Below, piece after piece: positions 43,201-51,705 of a DNA stretch of 64,000 nt. This DNA is from Segatella hominis. GTDB lineage: Bacteria; Bacteroidota; Bacteroidia; Bacteroidales; Bacteroidaceae. The DNA is taken from NCBI RefSeq assembly GCF_019249725.2, contig NZ_CP137559.1, forward strand, positions 3,103,001 to 3,167,000, read 5' to 3'. Every line of letters starts with the position of its first letter. The stretch's first letter is position 1. Both the position numbers and the translations under genes were made by a program. The notes under the pieces are model-generated. The model saw only the letters and a list, made by a program, of their open reading frames with translations, did no database searches and was not told the DNA's origin.

Positions 43201-44292
43201 ATGTCATCAGATATATTAAGAATTATAGAAGGAGGATTGAATAACGATAGGAGAAAAATCATAAGTTACTCCAATCGTTTAGCTACTCGTCTTGAAGCCG
43301 AGGGCGACATTCAATTGGCTCGTTGCATCAAAGAGCAAATTCAAAACTCTAACACAAGAAGTTCTGCAACAGCTGATGCCATGCGTATGTTACCTTTAGA
43401 TTCGGACAGCAAATTGCAAATAGTAGAAGTAATTCCCGAAGACTCAACACGTACCAATATTGTCCTTTCTGATAATGTCGGAAGGCAAGTAGGTGAATTC
43501 ATTGAGTTGGTGAGGCACAGTGACGAACTGGAACAGGCAGGGGTTAATATGCCTAAGTCCATGCTTCTTTACGGAGCACCTGGTTGTGGTAAGACCTCTA
43601 TAGCTCACTATGTCAGTGAAAACACCAATTTACCATTGGTGGTAGCAAGATTGGATGGAATTGTTTCATCACTTCTTGGTAGTACAGCAAAGAACTTAAG
43701 AAAAATATTCAGCTATGCTAGTAGCATGCCATGCATCTTGTTTCTTGACGAATTTGATGCTATAGCCAAGGCACGTGACGACAATCACGAGCTGGGAGAA
43801 CTGAAGCGTGTCATCAACAGCTTGCTTCAAAACATTGACTCCATGCCAACTTCTTGCGTTCTGATTGCAGCAACAAACCATCCCGAATTGTTAGACAAGG
43901 CCGTTTGGAGACGCTTCACAACAAAAATTGAAGTCGGAATGCCTGATGACGAAGCAAGAAAAAAAATAATTTTGGACTTAACATCTGGGTTCAATTGTCC
44001 TTTTGTAGAGGATGGACAAAAGATGAAAACGGTTTGTGACTTAACAAAAAAAATGTCTCCCTCTGACATCTCTACGATATTTAACAAACTAAAAGTGAAG
44101 GGCGTTATCAATGGAAGCAAAGCTATTGAATATGAGGACTTACTTGTTACTATCTTTGAGTTCGAAGGAAAAGACGAAGCACAAGATAAACTCATCATGT
44201 TCCTTAACACAAACGGAGTTAGTCAAGCCAAGATTGTACAAAAACTAAATATTAGTGCAAGATTGGTCAGAAATGTATTATCTAAAAAATAG
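43201..44292 (+). CDS. ietA: AAA ATPase of an IetAS-type cassette
   Basis: From MSSDILRIIEGG (43,201) the protein has 363 residues; an in-frame extension to 43,132 would start before the predicted transcript. AAA core: Walker A GAPGCGKT at 125-132, Walker B ILFLDEFD (D183, E184), sensor-1 AATNHPELLD and arginine-finger WRRFTTKIE. The C-terminus carries a helix-turn-helix-like stretch (VSQAKIVQKLNISARLVRNV). The pair of AAA ATPase followed 6 bp later by a subtilisin-like protease is the IetAS arrangement, known as a plasmid stability/incompatibility system and listed among anti-phage systems. Confidence 0.82.
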   Translation: MSSDILRIIEGGLNNDRRKIISYSNRLATRLEAEGDIQLARCIKEQIQNSNTRSSATADAMRMLPLDSDSKLQIVEVIPEDSTRTNIVLSDNVGRQVGEFIELVRHSDELEQAGVNMPKSMLLYGAPGCGKTSIAHYVSENTNLPLVVARLDGIVSSLLGSTAKNLRKIFSYASSMPCILFLDEFDAIAKARDDNHELGELKRVINSLLQNIDSMPTSCVLIAATNHPELLDKAVWRRFTTKIEVGMPDDEARKKIILDLTSGFNCPFVEDGQKMKTVCDLTKKMSPSDISTIFNKLKVKGVINGSKAIEYEDLLVTIFEFEGKDEAQDKLIMFLNTNGVSQAKIVQKLNISARLVRNVLSKK

Positions 44293-44298
44293 TGAATT

Positions 44299-46605
44299 AT
44301 GGCAAAAGAATATCCTATACAAAATGTATCTTTTAGGGGAGAAACAGACAATTTCTTGACGGAAGCTGGTGGTGGCAGTGAATTACCAAAGTGGGTTAAT
44401 GATACTGCTATTTCCGTTAATGCAGAAAGGGTTTACGATCAATTGGAGTTGTTCTCAGAATTATTCTCTGATGCAAATAGAACGATGCCTGTGCTTACAG
44501 AGATTACACTGAACAAAAAAGCAACAGCTAAATCTCATCGTCCAGCAGTGCGAAAAATGATGGATGTAAACTCTAAACGAAATGTCCTAGGAGTCACATC
44601 GGTAGGTAAAATCTTGGTAAAGATTGATACCGCCAATGATTTGAAGAAAATGGAGCGAGGTTTTAAGGTGGTAAATACAGCCAATCTGCCGAAAGACAAA
44701 AAGATTGGTTTGTCTGCAATAGAAAACATTTCTCGATACAAGGCTGTTGTTGATGATAGCATTCAAGAAAATGACCGTCTCAAACTGCAGTTGGTTGATT
44801 ATCTGAATAGTGAGTACAATCATCGTTCTCGTATTGCTTTGAGTATAAAATGCAAGGAATTTGGAGTTGAATTAGAAGAGCTGAATTATGCTAGTAGCTT
44901 ACGCTTGTTTTCCTTGGAACATGTGTCAGAGGAAGCACTTCAGGCTATTGCATCCATGGATTGTGTCTTGGCGGTTAGAAAAATGCCTACAATAGAATTT
45001 GAAACTGCCCCAGACGAAGACAACTCCAGCATCGAAGTGATGACACCATTGGAAGGCGCAACATATCCTGTGGTAGGCTTGTTGGATTCTGGTGTTGGCG
45101 ATAATGATTACCTGCGTCCTTGGATGATTGATGATGAAGATAATATCGCTGATTTGGAAGATGAAGACATAAACAGAAGTCATGGAACTGCTGTTGCAAG
45201 TGTCATCAACTATGGTGATTTTCTTGAAAATAAAGATTTGACGAAATGTGGACCTTGTAAAATAAAGAGTTGTATTGTCAATACAGACAGAACCCAAATA
45301 TACGAAAACGAGTTGGTAGCCAACATTCAAAATGCTATCGCTAAACATCCAGATATAAAAATCTGGAATCTCTCGCAAGGTACAACAAAAACGATAGATA
45401 ATGACAGATATTCCGACTTGGGCATCGCATTGGACAGCTTGCAGAAAGACAACAGAATCTTGATTTGCAAATCTGCAGGTAATGTTGATCCAAGAGCAGA
45501 AAATCAAAGAATTACTGATGGCGCCGATTCTTTGCTTAGTCTCGTTGTAGGATCTATAGCTCATAAGAAAACTACCAATAATGATGCTAAAGAAAATGAC
45601 AGAAGTCCTTTTTCTCGCATTGGTCCTGGTGTTGAAAATGCAGTAAAGCCAGATTTGGTGCACTATGGCGGCAATATGGATACACATCTGTCCCTGTTTT
45701 CAGAATGGGGAAGACAGTTTTGCCGCTGGAGTGGAACTAGTTTTTCTACTCCGCGAATTACAGCTTTGGCTGCTAATCTTAATCAGATGATTGGAGGTGA
45801 ATGCAATCCCTTGCTTTTGAAAGCATTGCTTGTTCACAACTCTGATTACCCTGTAGGTTTATCGAAAACGCCAGAAGAACTTCGCAGGGAAATGGGGTTC
45901 GGTTTGCCATCTGTTATTACAGATATGCTTAACAACGATGCTGATGAGTGCACTATGGTTTTTCATCAGACTTTACAGAAAGGAACAAATATTGTTTCTT
46001 TGGATTTTCCATACCCACAAAGTTTGGTTGAAAACGGTTATTTCATCGGTGAAATTACATTGTCAATGGCTGTGAATCCTGTAATTAATGCGGGGCAAGG
46101 TTGTGAGTATTGCCAAAGTCAAGTGGATGTTCTATTGGAAACTTATGACCATGTTGAACATGTTCAATTGGGCGAAGGTATGATGCGCAATGAGTCAAGA
46201 ACATCAAAAGATGCCGTTAATGTACTCAATGCATCGATTTATAGCTCAAAAGCTTTCAAAAAGGAGTTCGCAGAAGAACGTATGCTGATTGAACAGGGAG
46301 ATAAATATCAACCTATCAAGAAGTATTATGTTGATCTTTCCAAGATGACTGACACTAACAGGAGAAAGGCATTGGGAGAAAACAGAAAATGGGCACTGAA
46401 ACTCACTGGACTCTACCGTGATGCAGCTGTACAAGCTTTGGAGAGAGACGGAGAAGTACTTTCGCAAGACGTTGTTGTCGTTGTGACAATAAAAGACCCT
46501 AGACATCGTGGCACTATATATACCGAATGTCTCGATTTACTAGAACAAAGAGGATATGTACACAACGATATCAATATTCATAATGATATTAGAGTTGATA
46601 ATTAA
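44299..46605 (+). CDS. ietS: Subtilisin-like (S8) serine protease of an IetAS-type cassette
   Basis: The 768-residue protein has a 255-residue N-terminal region of unknown fold and an S8 domain with an intact triad: Asp263 (VGLLDSGVGD), His295 (SHGTAVASVI) and Ser481 (GTSFSTPRITALA). WNLSQGTT and SAGNVD are also conserved. No signal peptide, so it acts in the cytoplasm, as in toxin-like IetS. About 230 residues follow the protease domain. The ATPase would restrain or direct its activity; target unknown. Confidence 0.85.
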   Translation: MAKEYPIQNVSFRGETDNFLTEAGGGSELPKWVNDTAISVNAERVYDQLELFSELFSDANRTMPVLTEITLNKKATAKSHRPAVRKMMDVNSKRNVLGVTSVGKILVKIDTANDLKKMERGFKVVNTANLPKDKKIGLSAIENISRYKAVVDDSIQENDRLKLQLVDYLNSEYNHRSRIALSIKCKEFGVELEELNYASSLRLFSLEHVSEEALQAIASMDCVLAVRKMPTIEFETAPDEDNSSIEVMTPLEGATYPVVGLLDSGVGDNDYLRPWMIDDEDNIADLEDEDINRSHGTAVASVINYGDFLENKDLTKCGPCKIKSCIVNTDRTQIYENELVANIQNAIAKHPDIKIWNLSQGTTKTIDNDRYSDLGIALDSLQKDNRILICKSAGNVDPRAENQRITDGADSLLSLVVGSIAHKKTTNNDAKENDRSPFSRIGPGVENAVKPDLVHYGGNMDTHLSLFSEWGRQFCRWSGTSFSTPRITALAANLNQMIGGECNPLLLKALLVHNSDYPVGLSKTPEELRREMGFGLPSVITDMLNNDADECTMVFHQTLQKGTNIVSLDFPYPQSLVENGYFIGEITLSMAVNPVINAGQGCEYCQSQVDVLLETYDHVEHVQLGEGMMRNESRTSKDAVNVLNASIYSSKAFKKEFAEERMLIEQGDKYQPIKKYYVDLSKMTDTNRRKALGENRKWALKLTGLYRDAAVQALERDGEVLSQDVVVVVTIKDPRHRGTIYTECLDLLEQRGYVHNDINIHNDIRVDN

Positions 46606-46620
46606 TGATCGTACTTTATT

Positions 46621-46890
46621 ATGGCTACATATGATTTTTCAAACGCCATTCCCTATGTGCCCACTCATGTTGGAGAACTGATAAACGACGAGCTTGTTGC
46701 GTCGGGACTGTCTGTAGAGCAATTGTCAGAAAAAGCTAATATCGAATTGATAGCTTTAAATGAAACAATTTCTGGGAAAAGACAACTATCCACAGAAATG
46801 GCTTTACAGATAGAATCAGTTATGGGGATTCCTGCTTCATTGCTTCTGAACATCCAAATTCAATACAACAGTTTTCTGCGGAGAAAATGA
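46621..46890 (+). CDS. XRE/HigA-like HTH protein following ietS
   Basis: The 89-residue protein has the HigA/VapI-type HTH: HVGELINDELVASGLSVEQL, then ISGKRQLSTEMALQIESVMG and IPASLLLNIQIQYN. It starts 15 bp after ietS and is probably co-transcribed. A lone HigA-like protein without a HigB partner in an operon with a protease could be a repressor of the cassette or the protease's controlled substrate. Its stop codon lies inside the stem-loop at 46,871-46,918. Confidence 0.75.
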   Translation: MATYDFSNAIPYVPTHVGELINDELVASGLSVEQLSEKANIELIALNETISGKRQLSTEMALQIESVMGIPASLLLNIQIQYNSFLRRK

Positions 46891-46918
46891 ATATTCTCCG
46901 TAGAAAACTATCGTTTTT
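46871..46918. repeat. Stem-loop repeat copy A, flanking the AbiE cassette
   Basis: TTTTCTGCGGAGAA pairs with TTCTCCGTAGAAAA around an 8-nt loop, followed by CTATCGTTTTT. A near-identical copy in the same orientation is at 48,836-48,882; only loop and two or three positions differ. Here it likely terminates the IetAS operon. Confidence 0.7.
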
Positions 46919-46937
46919 CAAACTTTCCCATATCACC

Positions 46938-47189
46938 TTACCAAAACAGATATGCTATATAATACACCAACAGCATCCCAAGCAGGAACACTGCCACACT
47001 GCATCCTATCTTCAATCGTTCCAATACCTCGTCTTGCTCCAGCCCCTTGCTATGTTTGATGATGACAACGATTGATACTATATCTATCAACAATACAGCA
47101 TATATCATGGCTGGCAGATAGTGAATATGATCCACCATCCACCAGTGTATATCCGCTATATCGTCATATTCCACTTTTGCTTCCCTCAT
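46938..47189 (-). CDS. Small two-helix membrane protein
   Basis: From MREAKVEYDDIADIHWWMVD (ATG 47,189, preceded by GGGAG) the protein has 83 residues and two hydrophobic helices (YLPAMIYAVLLIDIVSIVVI, SVAVFLLGMLLVYYIAYLFW). A longer frame to 47,213 would need a TTG start. It lies downstream of the AbiE operon's terminator within the repeat-flanked segment. Function unknown. Confidence 0.55.
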   Translation of the reverse strand: MREAKVEYDDIADIHWWMVDHIHYLPAMIYAVLLIDIVSIVVIIKHSKGLEQDEVLERLKIGCSVAVFLLGMLLVYYIAYLFW

Positions 47190-47253
47190 GCTTTCTTTCT
47201 CCCTATTAGACAATCGTTTACATCCTTATAATCTTTGCTTATGAAAAGGGCAT

Positions 47254-47280
47254 AAAAAAAGCCCTCCGAAACGGAGAGCT
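47254..47280 (-). terminator. Rho-independent terminator of the AbiE operon
   Basis: On the minus strand GCTCTCCG-TTT-CGGAGGGC forms an eight-pair stem (one G-U) followed by T7, 22 bp after the toxin gene stop. Confidence 0.8.
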
Positions 47281-47301
47281 TGGCAAATTCTTGGTGAACT
47301 G

Positions 47302-48156
47302 TTATTTTTCCATGTATTGTTTCAGTTCCTGTGTGATATATGTCCAAACTTCTTGGAAGGTTAGTGGCTCCTTGAATTTGATTTTCTTCAAATAACTATT
47401 CCACATAATATTTCGTTTGGCATCTGTCGCAAAAGAATCCTCGAAAAGGCTATATTCCGTAGAGATGGCGGTGCCTCTATTCTCAAACGTGGCTGTGATG
47501 GCTTCTTGCAATGTGTCCAAGTCAATATTTCCTGCTTTTAGTATTCTGTACACATCAAAGAAGTCTTTCATGCGGCTGTTCTCTGTCGCATGGTCTATCA
47601 TTGCCTGATACTTTTCAGCCACCACGGTCTCTAAAGAGTAAGCCAAGATGTCAACTTCTGGTAATGTGTCCAGCAACACCGGATAAGAAAGGTCAACGGG
47701 TGCAGGAGTTATGATGTCGCCAAAGCCTACATCCATGGAAATAACTTGGCTTGCCGTGTCAAGTCCTACCTTGACATGCACTCGCACACCATTATATTCT
47801 TTTTTGAGAGTGATTTCTTCTACGCTAATGCTGTCCTTTTCAAAGACAACTCCGTCTTCCGGACATTCTATGTCGCATAAATTTCTGAATGTCTCCTTGA
47901 TATTGTCCAACTCACGGCTAATCTGTTGACCAAGGAAATCTATGTCCAATGTTGGTCTTGCTTTCAAATGCTCATGGGCATACAGTAATGCACCACCTTT
48001 CAATATAAAGCGTTCTTTGTATGGACTTACCGACAGACGGTACAACAGACGCTCCTGAAAGTATCGTGTCAATATCGATTGGTAGAAGACATTCTCTTCT
48101 TTCGATATATTAAGCAGTTTCGCTCTTACCGAGCGAGCATAATTCTTCGTTGTCAT
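47302..48156 (-). CDS. abiEii: AbiEii-type nucleotidyltransferase toxin
   Basis: Starting at MTTKNYARSVRAKLLNISKE (48,156; frame open to 48,207 but overlapping the antitoxin), the protein has 284 residues. The nucleotidyltransferase motif is FILKGGALLYAHEHLKARPT then LDIDFLG (GG and DxD). LETVVAEKYQAMIDHATENS and RMKDFFDVYRIL are family signatures. AbiEii toxins are GTP-binding nucleotidyltransferases of type IV toxin-antitoxin systems that cause abortive infection. Confidence 0.88.
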   Translation of the reverse strand: MTTKNYARSVRAKLLNISKEENVFYQSILTRYFQERLLYRLSVSPYKERFILKGGALLYAHEHLKARPTLDIDFLGQQISRELDNIKETFRNLCDIECPEDGVVFEKDSISVEEITLKKEYNGVRVHVKVGLDTASQVISMDVGFGDIITPAPVDLSYPVLLDTLPEVDILAYSLETVVAEKYQAMIDHATENSRMKDFFDVYRILKAGNIDLDTLQEAITATFENRGTAISTEYSLFEDSFATDAKRNIMWNSYLKKIKFKEPLTFQEVWTYITQELKQYMEK

Positions 48157-48166
48157 ATTTATTATT

Positions 48167-48751
48167 TTATAGTTCCATTTGTAGATATGTTCCCAATGTT
48201 TTGGCAACTCTCAGTTGTGAGGCATATTTCATCAGTTTGCTGACATTACGATCTCTGCGTTTCAGATATTCCTTTATAATCTCCGTACAGACATCTATGC
48301 CGATTTTGTTTCTATACTTTACTGCATCACAGACACATTTCTCCACGTCATATATCCTCACCTTGAAACCCTCAATCTCTGTATTCGTAATTCCAAGGTT
48401 AAAGGCGGTATCACTCCAATGGTATAGTGTAATTGGGGGATAATCTGGAAGGGTGATTTTTCGGCCTCTTTTTATTGCAAGACAATATTCTTGTGGTACC
48501 TGTGTAGTCAACTGATAATGTGACCAAGCGGAATACAGACACAACACACCACCAGGAACAACCTTTTCCACATCAAGCATTTGACTTGCCAAATGGTCAT
48601 CGGTTGCATACACACCTCTTTTTATTCTGGTGAGTTCGCCATTCTTGGCGGCTTGCAATACTTTATAGTATGCAGCTCTTCCTGCCATATCTTTTGCAGA
48701 GATATAGCCTTCAGATTTTGGATTTGTCATACGCTTTTCCATGATTTGCAT
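48167..48751 (-). CDS. abiEi: AbiEi-type antitoxin/repressor
   Basis: The 194-residue protein (alternative starts at 48,742 and 48,730) has an N-terminal winged helix (AAYYKVLQAAKNGELTRIKR, GVYATDDHLA) and a C-terminal domain (LYSAWSHYQLTT, FKVRIYDVEKCVCDAVKYRN). These are the AbiEi pattern. It neutralises the toxin without direct binding and represses the operon. The stop is 10 bp before the toxin start. A TAACTTTG -7 box at 48,765-48,772 begins transcription near 48,760. Confidence 0.88.
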   Translation of the reverse strand: MQIMEKRMTNPKSEGYISAKDMAGRAAYYKVLQAAKNGELTRIKRGVYATDDHLASQMLDVEKVVPGGVLCLYSAWSHYQLTTQVPQEYCLAIKRGRKITLPDYPPITLYHWSDTAFNLGITNTEIEGFKVRIYDVEKCVCDAVKYRNKIGIDVCTEIIKEYLKRRDRNVSKLMKYASQLRVAKTLGTYLQMEL

Positions 48752-48764
48752 CTTTAATTCTGTA

Positions 48765-48772
48765 CAAAGTTA
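48765..48772 (-). promoter_or_regulatory. -7 box (TAACTTTG) of the AbiE operon
   Basis: Exact TAnnTTTG match on the minus strand. Start near 48,760 leaves 9 nt to the first ATG (48,751) or 18 to the next (48,742), which argues for one of the later start codons. Confidence 0.55.
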
Positions 48773-48835
48773 CTACATATTTTCAAAAATGTAGTATGTT
48801 TGTACGGAAATCTACGCAAAAATCACGCAAAATAT

Positions 48836-48882
48836 AGTTTTCTACGGAGAATATTGACTTTCTCCGTAGAAAATTATCGTTT
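48836..48882. repeat. Stem-loop repeat copy B, flanking the AbiE cassette
   Basis: TTTTCTACGGAGAA pairs with TTCTCCGTAGAAAA, then TTATCGTTTT. It matches 46,871-46,918 in the same orientation. It abuts the stop of the primase gene at 48,882. Confidence 0.7.
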
Positions 48883-49790
48883 TATACATCCTCTTTATGC
48901 GGAATAATGGATTTTCTGCCGATAAGATAATCATTGACATCCTTGTATTCTGCATATCTTATGGATTCGTTGATTGCCCTGTTTTGATAACAGTCCATGA
49001 TTGTATGGGCAGCCACCGTTCCTGCTTGGTCATTATCAAGATAACAATGGATAGCAGTGTAACACGCCAATCGTTCCATGCATTTCCCAAGGCTACTGAT
49101 GGAGTTCAGTAAAATATAATCACATGGCTCTTGTATGCAAATCACATTGTCGCCTCGCTTTTCCAAAGTCTTGTACGAAAGAAAGTCCATAAACCCCTCG
49201 AAGATGCAGCATCTGTCCTGCACTCCAACTTGCTGTGAATGTATCAAGGATATGTCTTTCTCGCCCAAACAACCTTTATAATATGGGTTACGCAGTTCAT
49301 ACCCATCCCGGTTATTTGGAAAGGCTATGCCAAAATACCGCTTGCCCTTAAACGTGTACCAGATCTCCTTGCAATAGCGTTTACCCATGTCCGCATCCAC
49401 ATGGCGTGAACGCAGATACGACATAAGCACAGGGTAGGACAAGTCTTGGATATGTACCTTGTCCATTTTGTTTGTCTCTACTTGTGTCGGTATGGGAGGT
49501 TTTGCCTTTGTGGACTTTGGGTTGTTCATGTCCGCTGTTATATGCTGCAATGCAGCACCCACATCATCCGTATTGTAGAGAAGTTGGGCAAGAGCAATGA
49601 TGTTGCCACCCTTGCCAAGAGCAAAGTCATACCATTGGTTTCGGCTGAAGTTCACCTTGAACGATGGCTTTGTCTCCGCATGCAATGGCGACAGATAATA
49701 AGATGTGGACTTGCTGCATCGTTTGGGCTGATGTCCCAATGCGCTCAGATAGTCCGTGAGTTTGATTTCCTTTGCTTGTTGTATGTTCAT
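48882..49790 (-). CDS. CHC2/TOPRIM primase-like protein
   Basis: The 302-residue protein starts MNIQQAKEIKLTDYLSALGH. The CHC2-like region has lost the cysteines but keeps the fold (YYLSPLHAETKPSFKVNFSR, WYDFALGKGGNIIALAQLLY). The TOPRIM-like half has CCIFEGFMDFLSY (Glu) and AIHCYLDNDQAGTVAAH (DxD). Typical replication/mobilisation primase of Bacteroidetes ICEs located near the integrase. Its upstream region carries direct repeats (49,791-49,968). Confidence 0.85.
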   Translation of the reverse strand: MNIQQAKEIKLTDYLSALGHQPKRCSKSTSYYLSPLHAETKPSFKVNFSRNQWYDFALGKGGNIIALAQLLYNTDDVGAALQHITADMNNPKSTKAKPPIPTQVETNKMDKVHIQDLSYPVLMSYLRSRHVDADMGKRYCKEIWYTFKGKRYFGIAFPNNRDGYELRNPYYKGCLGEKDISLIHSQQVGVQDRCCIFEGFMDFLSYKTLEKRGDNVICIQEPCDYILLNSISSLGKCMERLACYTAIHCYLDNDQAGTVAAHTIMDCYQNRAINESIRYAEYKDVNDYLIGRKSIIPHKEDV

Positions 49791-49793
49791 CTT

Positions 49794-49957
49794 TCATTCA
49801 TTTTTTGTTCATTCGTGCGCTTATTATATATACACCAGAGTGAATGAACGGTTTTGTGAAGTCATTTTGTAGTTAAATATGATGCCACTTCACAAAATCC
49901 GTCCGTTCTACTATTATATATACACCGAGGTGAATGAAGTGGTTTTTGAAGTGATTT
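49794..49957. repeat. Iteron-like repeats between primase and RecA-fold ATPase genes
   Basis: TATTATATATACACC occurs at 49,822-49,836 and 49,912-49,926 (90-bp period). Each is followed by a related block (AGTGAATGAACGGTTTTGTG, GGTGAATGAAGTGGTTTTTG). TGAATGAA or its complement appears at least four times. An inverted copy of GAACGG..TTTTGTGAAGT lies between them (49,887-49,908). Position between a helicase-like and a primase gene suggests an origin or a shared operator. Confidence 0.55.
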
Positions 49958-49968
49958 TCGCTTCATCC

Positions 49969-51087
49969 TCACTTCTTCACCTCCTGCTCTTCAAGCAGCG
50001 GAAGCGAAGGATAATCCTTCATTCTGCAATACTCGTTATTGCCACACTTCACCACCAGTTTGCTCTTCAATAGGAAGGTCAGCAACTTTGACATCACTGT
50101 TCTTCCTCTGGCAAAACCAATAGTTGTATATCCTTTCGTCAATGCGTTTATCACATTCTCATAACCTGACACCACTTTCTTGCCGAAAGCCATTCCAAGT
50201 GCCTTGTCATGCTGCTCATCGGTAATGTCGGCTATTGTCATCTTAGGCTGTTTGGCTGTGGTAGAGTCAACCACATAGTCTTTGGCAATCTCTGGCAATC
50301 CCTCCTTATTTATTTGAAACGCAAAAGGGACAAAGTCCTTGTCTCGGATGTTGAGCGGTTTCACTTCACTCACATTCGCCATCGAATTGCTCTTACTTAT
50401 CACCAGTACCGTCTCTGCCTTGTTGCTGAGTTCCGTGCCAATGTGACCTCTTACATTGTCATCACCCTTATTCAGGTGCAAGACGCAATGGATGTGCAGG
50501 TCATAGCGGCTTGACCACTGCATCAGTTTGTTGATGATATGGACGGACTCGCTCGGATTGTTGATGTCGAGCATCAAGTCCCTTATGCCGTCAATGATGA
50601 CCAAGCCAAAGCCCTTTTGCGTCTGCAAGGCATATTCTATCAGTCGCAGTCTGAGGTTGGGACTGTACTCTCGCAGTCCGAAGAACACAAGGTTCTCACT
50701 GTTCATGTTGTCGGGCAATCCTGCAAGCCGGAGGATGCGCTGCATCACGCTGTGACAGTGGAAACGGCTCTGCTCCGTATCAACGTAGAGTATCTTACGC
50801 TTGTCATCGGGTAGTTTTGCCGTATATTGCAGCACCTTTCCGTTAGCAAGCGAGGCAGCAACCAAAGCGGACACGTTGAACGTCTTTCGGCTCTTCGCCT
50901 TGCCTGTGGAGGCACTGAAGTTGCCAAGCGTGGCTATGGTCGAGTTGTCCACCCATATTATCTGTGGCGGTGTCTGGTAGGTCTCATCCGCATGGATAAG
51001 CGATGCCTTCAGCAACTTTTCCAACAAATCAGCATTGTCCGCTGCGCCTTCAAAGAGGCTCATGTCGTTCATGTCTTCCATCGTCAT
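49969..51087 (-). CDS. RecA-fold ATPase, RepA/AAA_25-like
   Basis: The 372-residue protein (starts MTMEDMNDMSLFEGAADNAD; ATG at 51,081 also possible) has a RecA-like core: ATLGNFSASTGKAKSRKTFN (variant Walker A, S-T-G-K-A-K-S-R-K-T), RKILYVDTEQSRFHCHSVMQ and FGLVIIDGIRDLMLDINNPS (Walker B), then HIHCVLHLNKGDDNVRGHIG. These features fit RepA-like replicative helicases of mobile elements. Start overlaps the upstream HTH gene's stop by 4 nt. Likely unwinds DNA at the element's origin. Confidence 0.82.
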   Translation of the reverse strand: MTMEDMNDMSLFEGAADNADLLEKLLKASLIHADETYQTPPQIIWVDNSTIATLGNFSASTGKAKSRKTFNVSALVAASLANGKVLQYTAKLPDDKRKILYVDTEQSRFHCHSVMQRILRLAGLPDNMNSENLVFFGLREYSPNLRLRLIEYALQTQKGFGLVIIDGIRDLMLDINNPSESVHIINKLMQWSSRYDLHIHCVLHLNKGDDNVRGHIGTELSNKAETVLVISKSNSMANVSEVKPLNIRDKDFVPFAFQINKEGLPEIAKDYVVDSTTAKQPKMTIADITDEQHDKALGMAFGKKVVSGYENVINALTKGYTTIGFARGRTVMSKLLTFLLKSKLVVKCGNNEYCRMKDYPSLPLLEEQEVKK

Positions 51088-51548
51088 CTGCTCTTCAAGG
51101 GTTTGTTCATCACATAGCGTATGGCATCCTGCTCATACACGTCTTTTGTTTTCACAGGGTGCTTCTTGATCCATTCCACCAGTTCTTCCTTGCTGAAATA
51201 GATGGTCTTGCCGTTTGGCTTGTAATGGGGAATGGCAAAGGTACGTGTCAGTTTGTAAAGCTGACTCTTTGAAGCGTCAAGGAATACGCTTGCCTCGTCA
51301 AGGGTGAGCACGTCTTTTCCTGCAAAGAGCCATTTCTCCAAGCACTTGATGCGGTTCAGCACATCCTCCACTGGTCCAAGCAGCTTGAATGCTTCTTCCA
51401 TCTGTTGAATGCGCTCGGCAAGTCTCATTGGTGTCATGTCTGCCAGTTCTTGTTCTGTCAACTCGTGTTTATCCACGTCTATCGTTGGCGGTAGTATCGC
51501 ACCATCCTTTGGCGGATTGTTTGCCTGATTTGTTGTCTGTCCAATCAT
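51084..51548 (-). CDS. HTH (MerR/excisionase-like) DNA-binding protein
   Basis: The 154-residue protein has a coiled N-terminal part (AERIQQMEEAFKLLGPVEDV) and a C-terminal HTH_17 domain (LTLDEASVFLDASKSQLYKL and IPHYKPNGKTIYFSKEELVE then WI). Such proteins adjoin integrase and RepA-like genes in Bacteroidetes ICEs and act as excisionase or regulator. Coupled to the ATPase gene by ATGA overlap. Confidence 0.82.
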   Translation of the reverse strand: MIGQTTNQANNPPKDGAILPPTIDVDKHELTEQELADMTPMRLAERIQQMEEAFKLLGPVEDVLNRIKCLEKWLFAGKDVLTLDEASVFLDASKSQLYKLTRTFAIPHYKPNGKTIYFSKEELVEWIKKHPVKTKDVYEQDAIRYVMNKPLKSR

Positions 51549-51705
51549 TGTCGTAATTTTATTTATCGTTACACATAACGAGGTCGCCCTCCATAACCAG
51601 GTTTCTGATTACGGAGGGCAAAGGTAAGGGCATTTCTGCCCAATCGGATGGAAGGGCGCTTGACTGTCAACCGACTATCAAGCCAACTGTCAAGGTTTTC
51701 ATCTG

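Noticed and set aside
44926..45687. 253-codon minus frame inside ietS
   Set aside because: Lies opposite the protease domain whose catalytic triad is intact. No independent start signal.
49794..49957. CRISPR array
   Set aside because: Only two long repeats with a 90-bp period, no regular short repeats and no cas genes.
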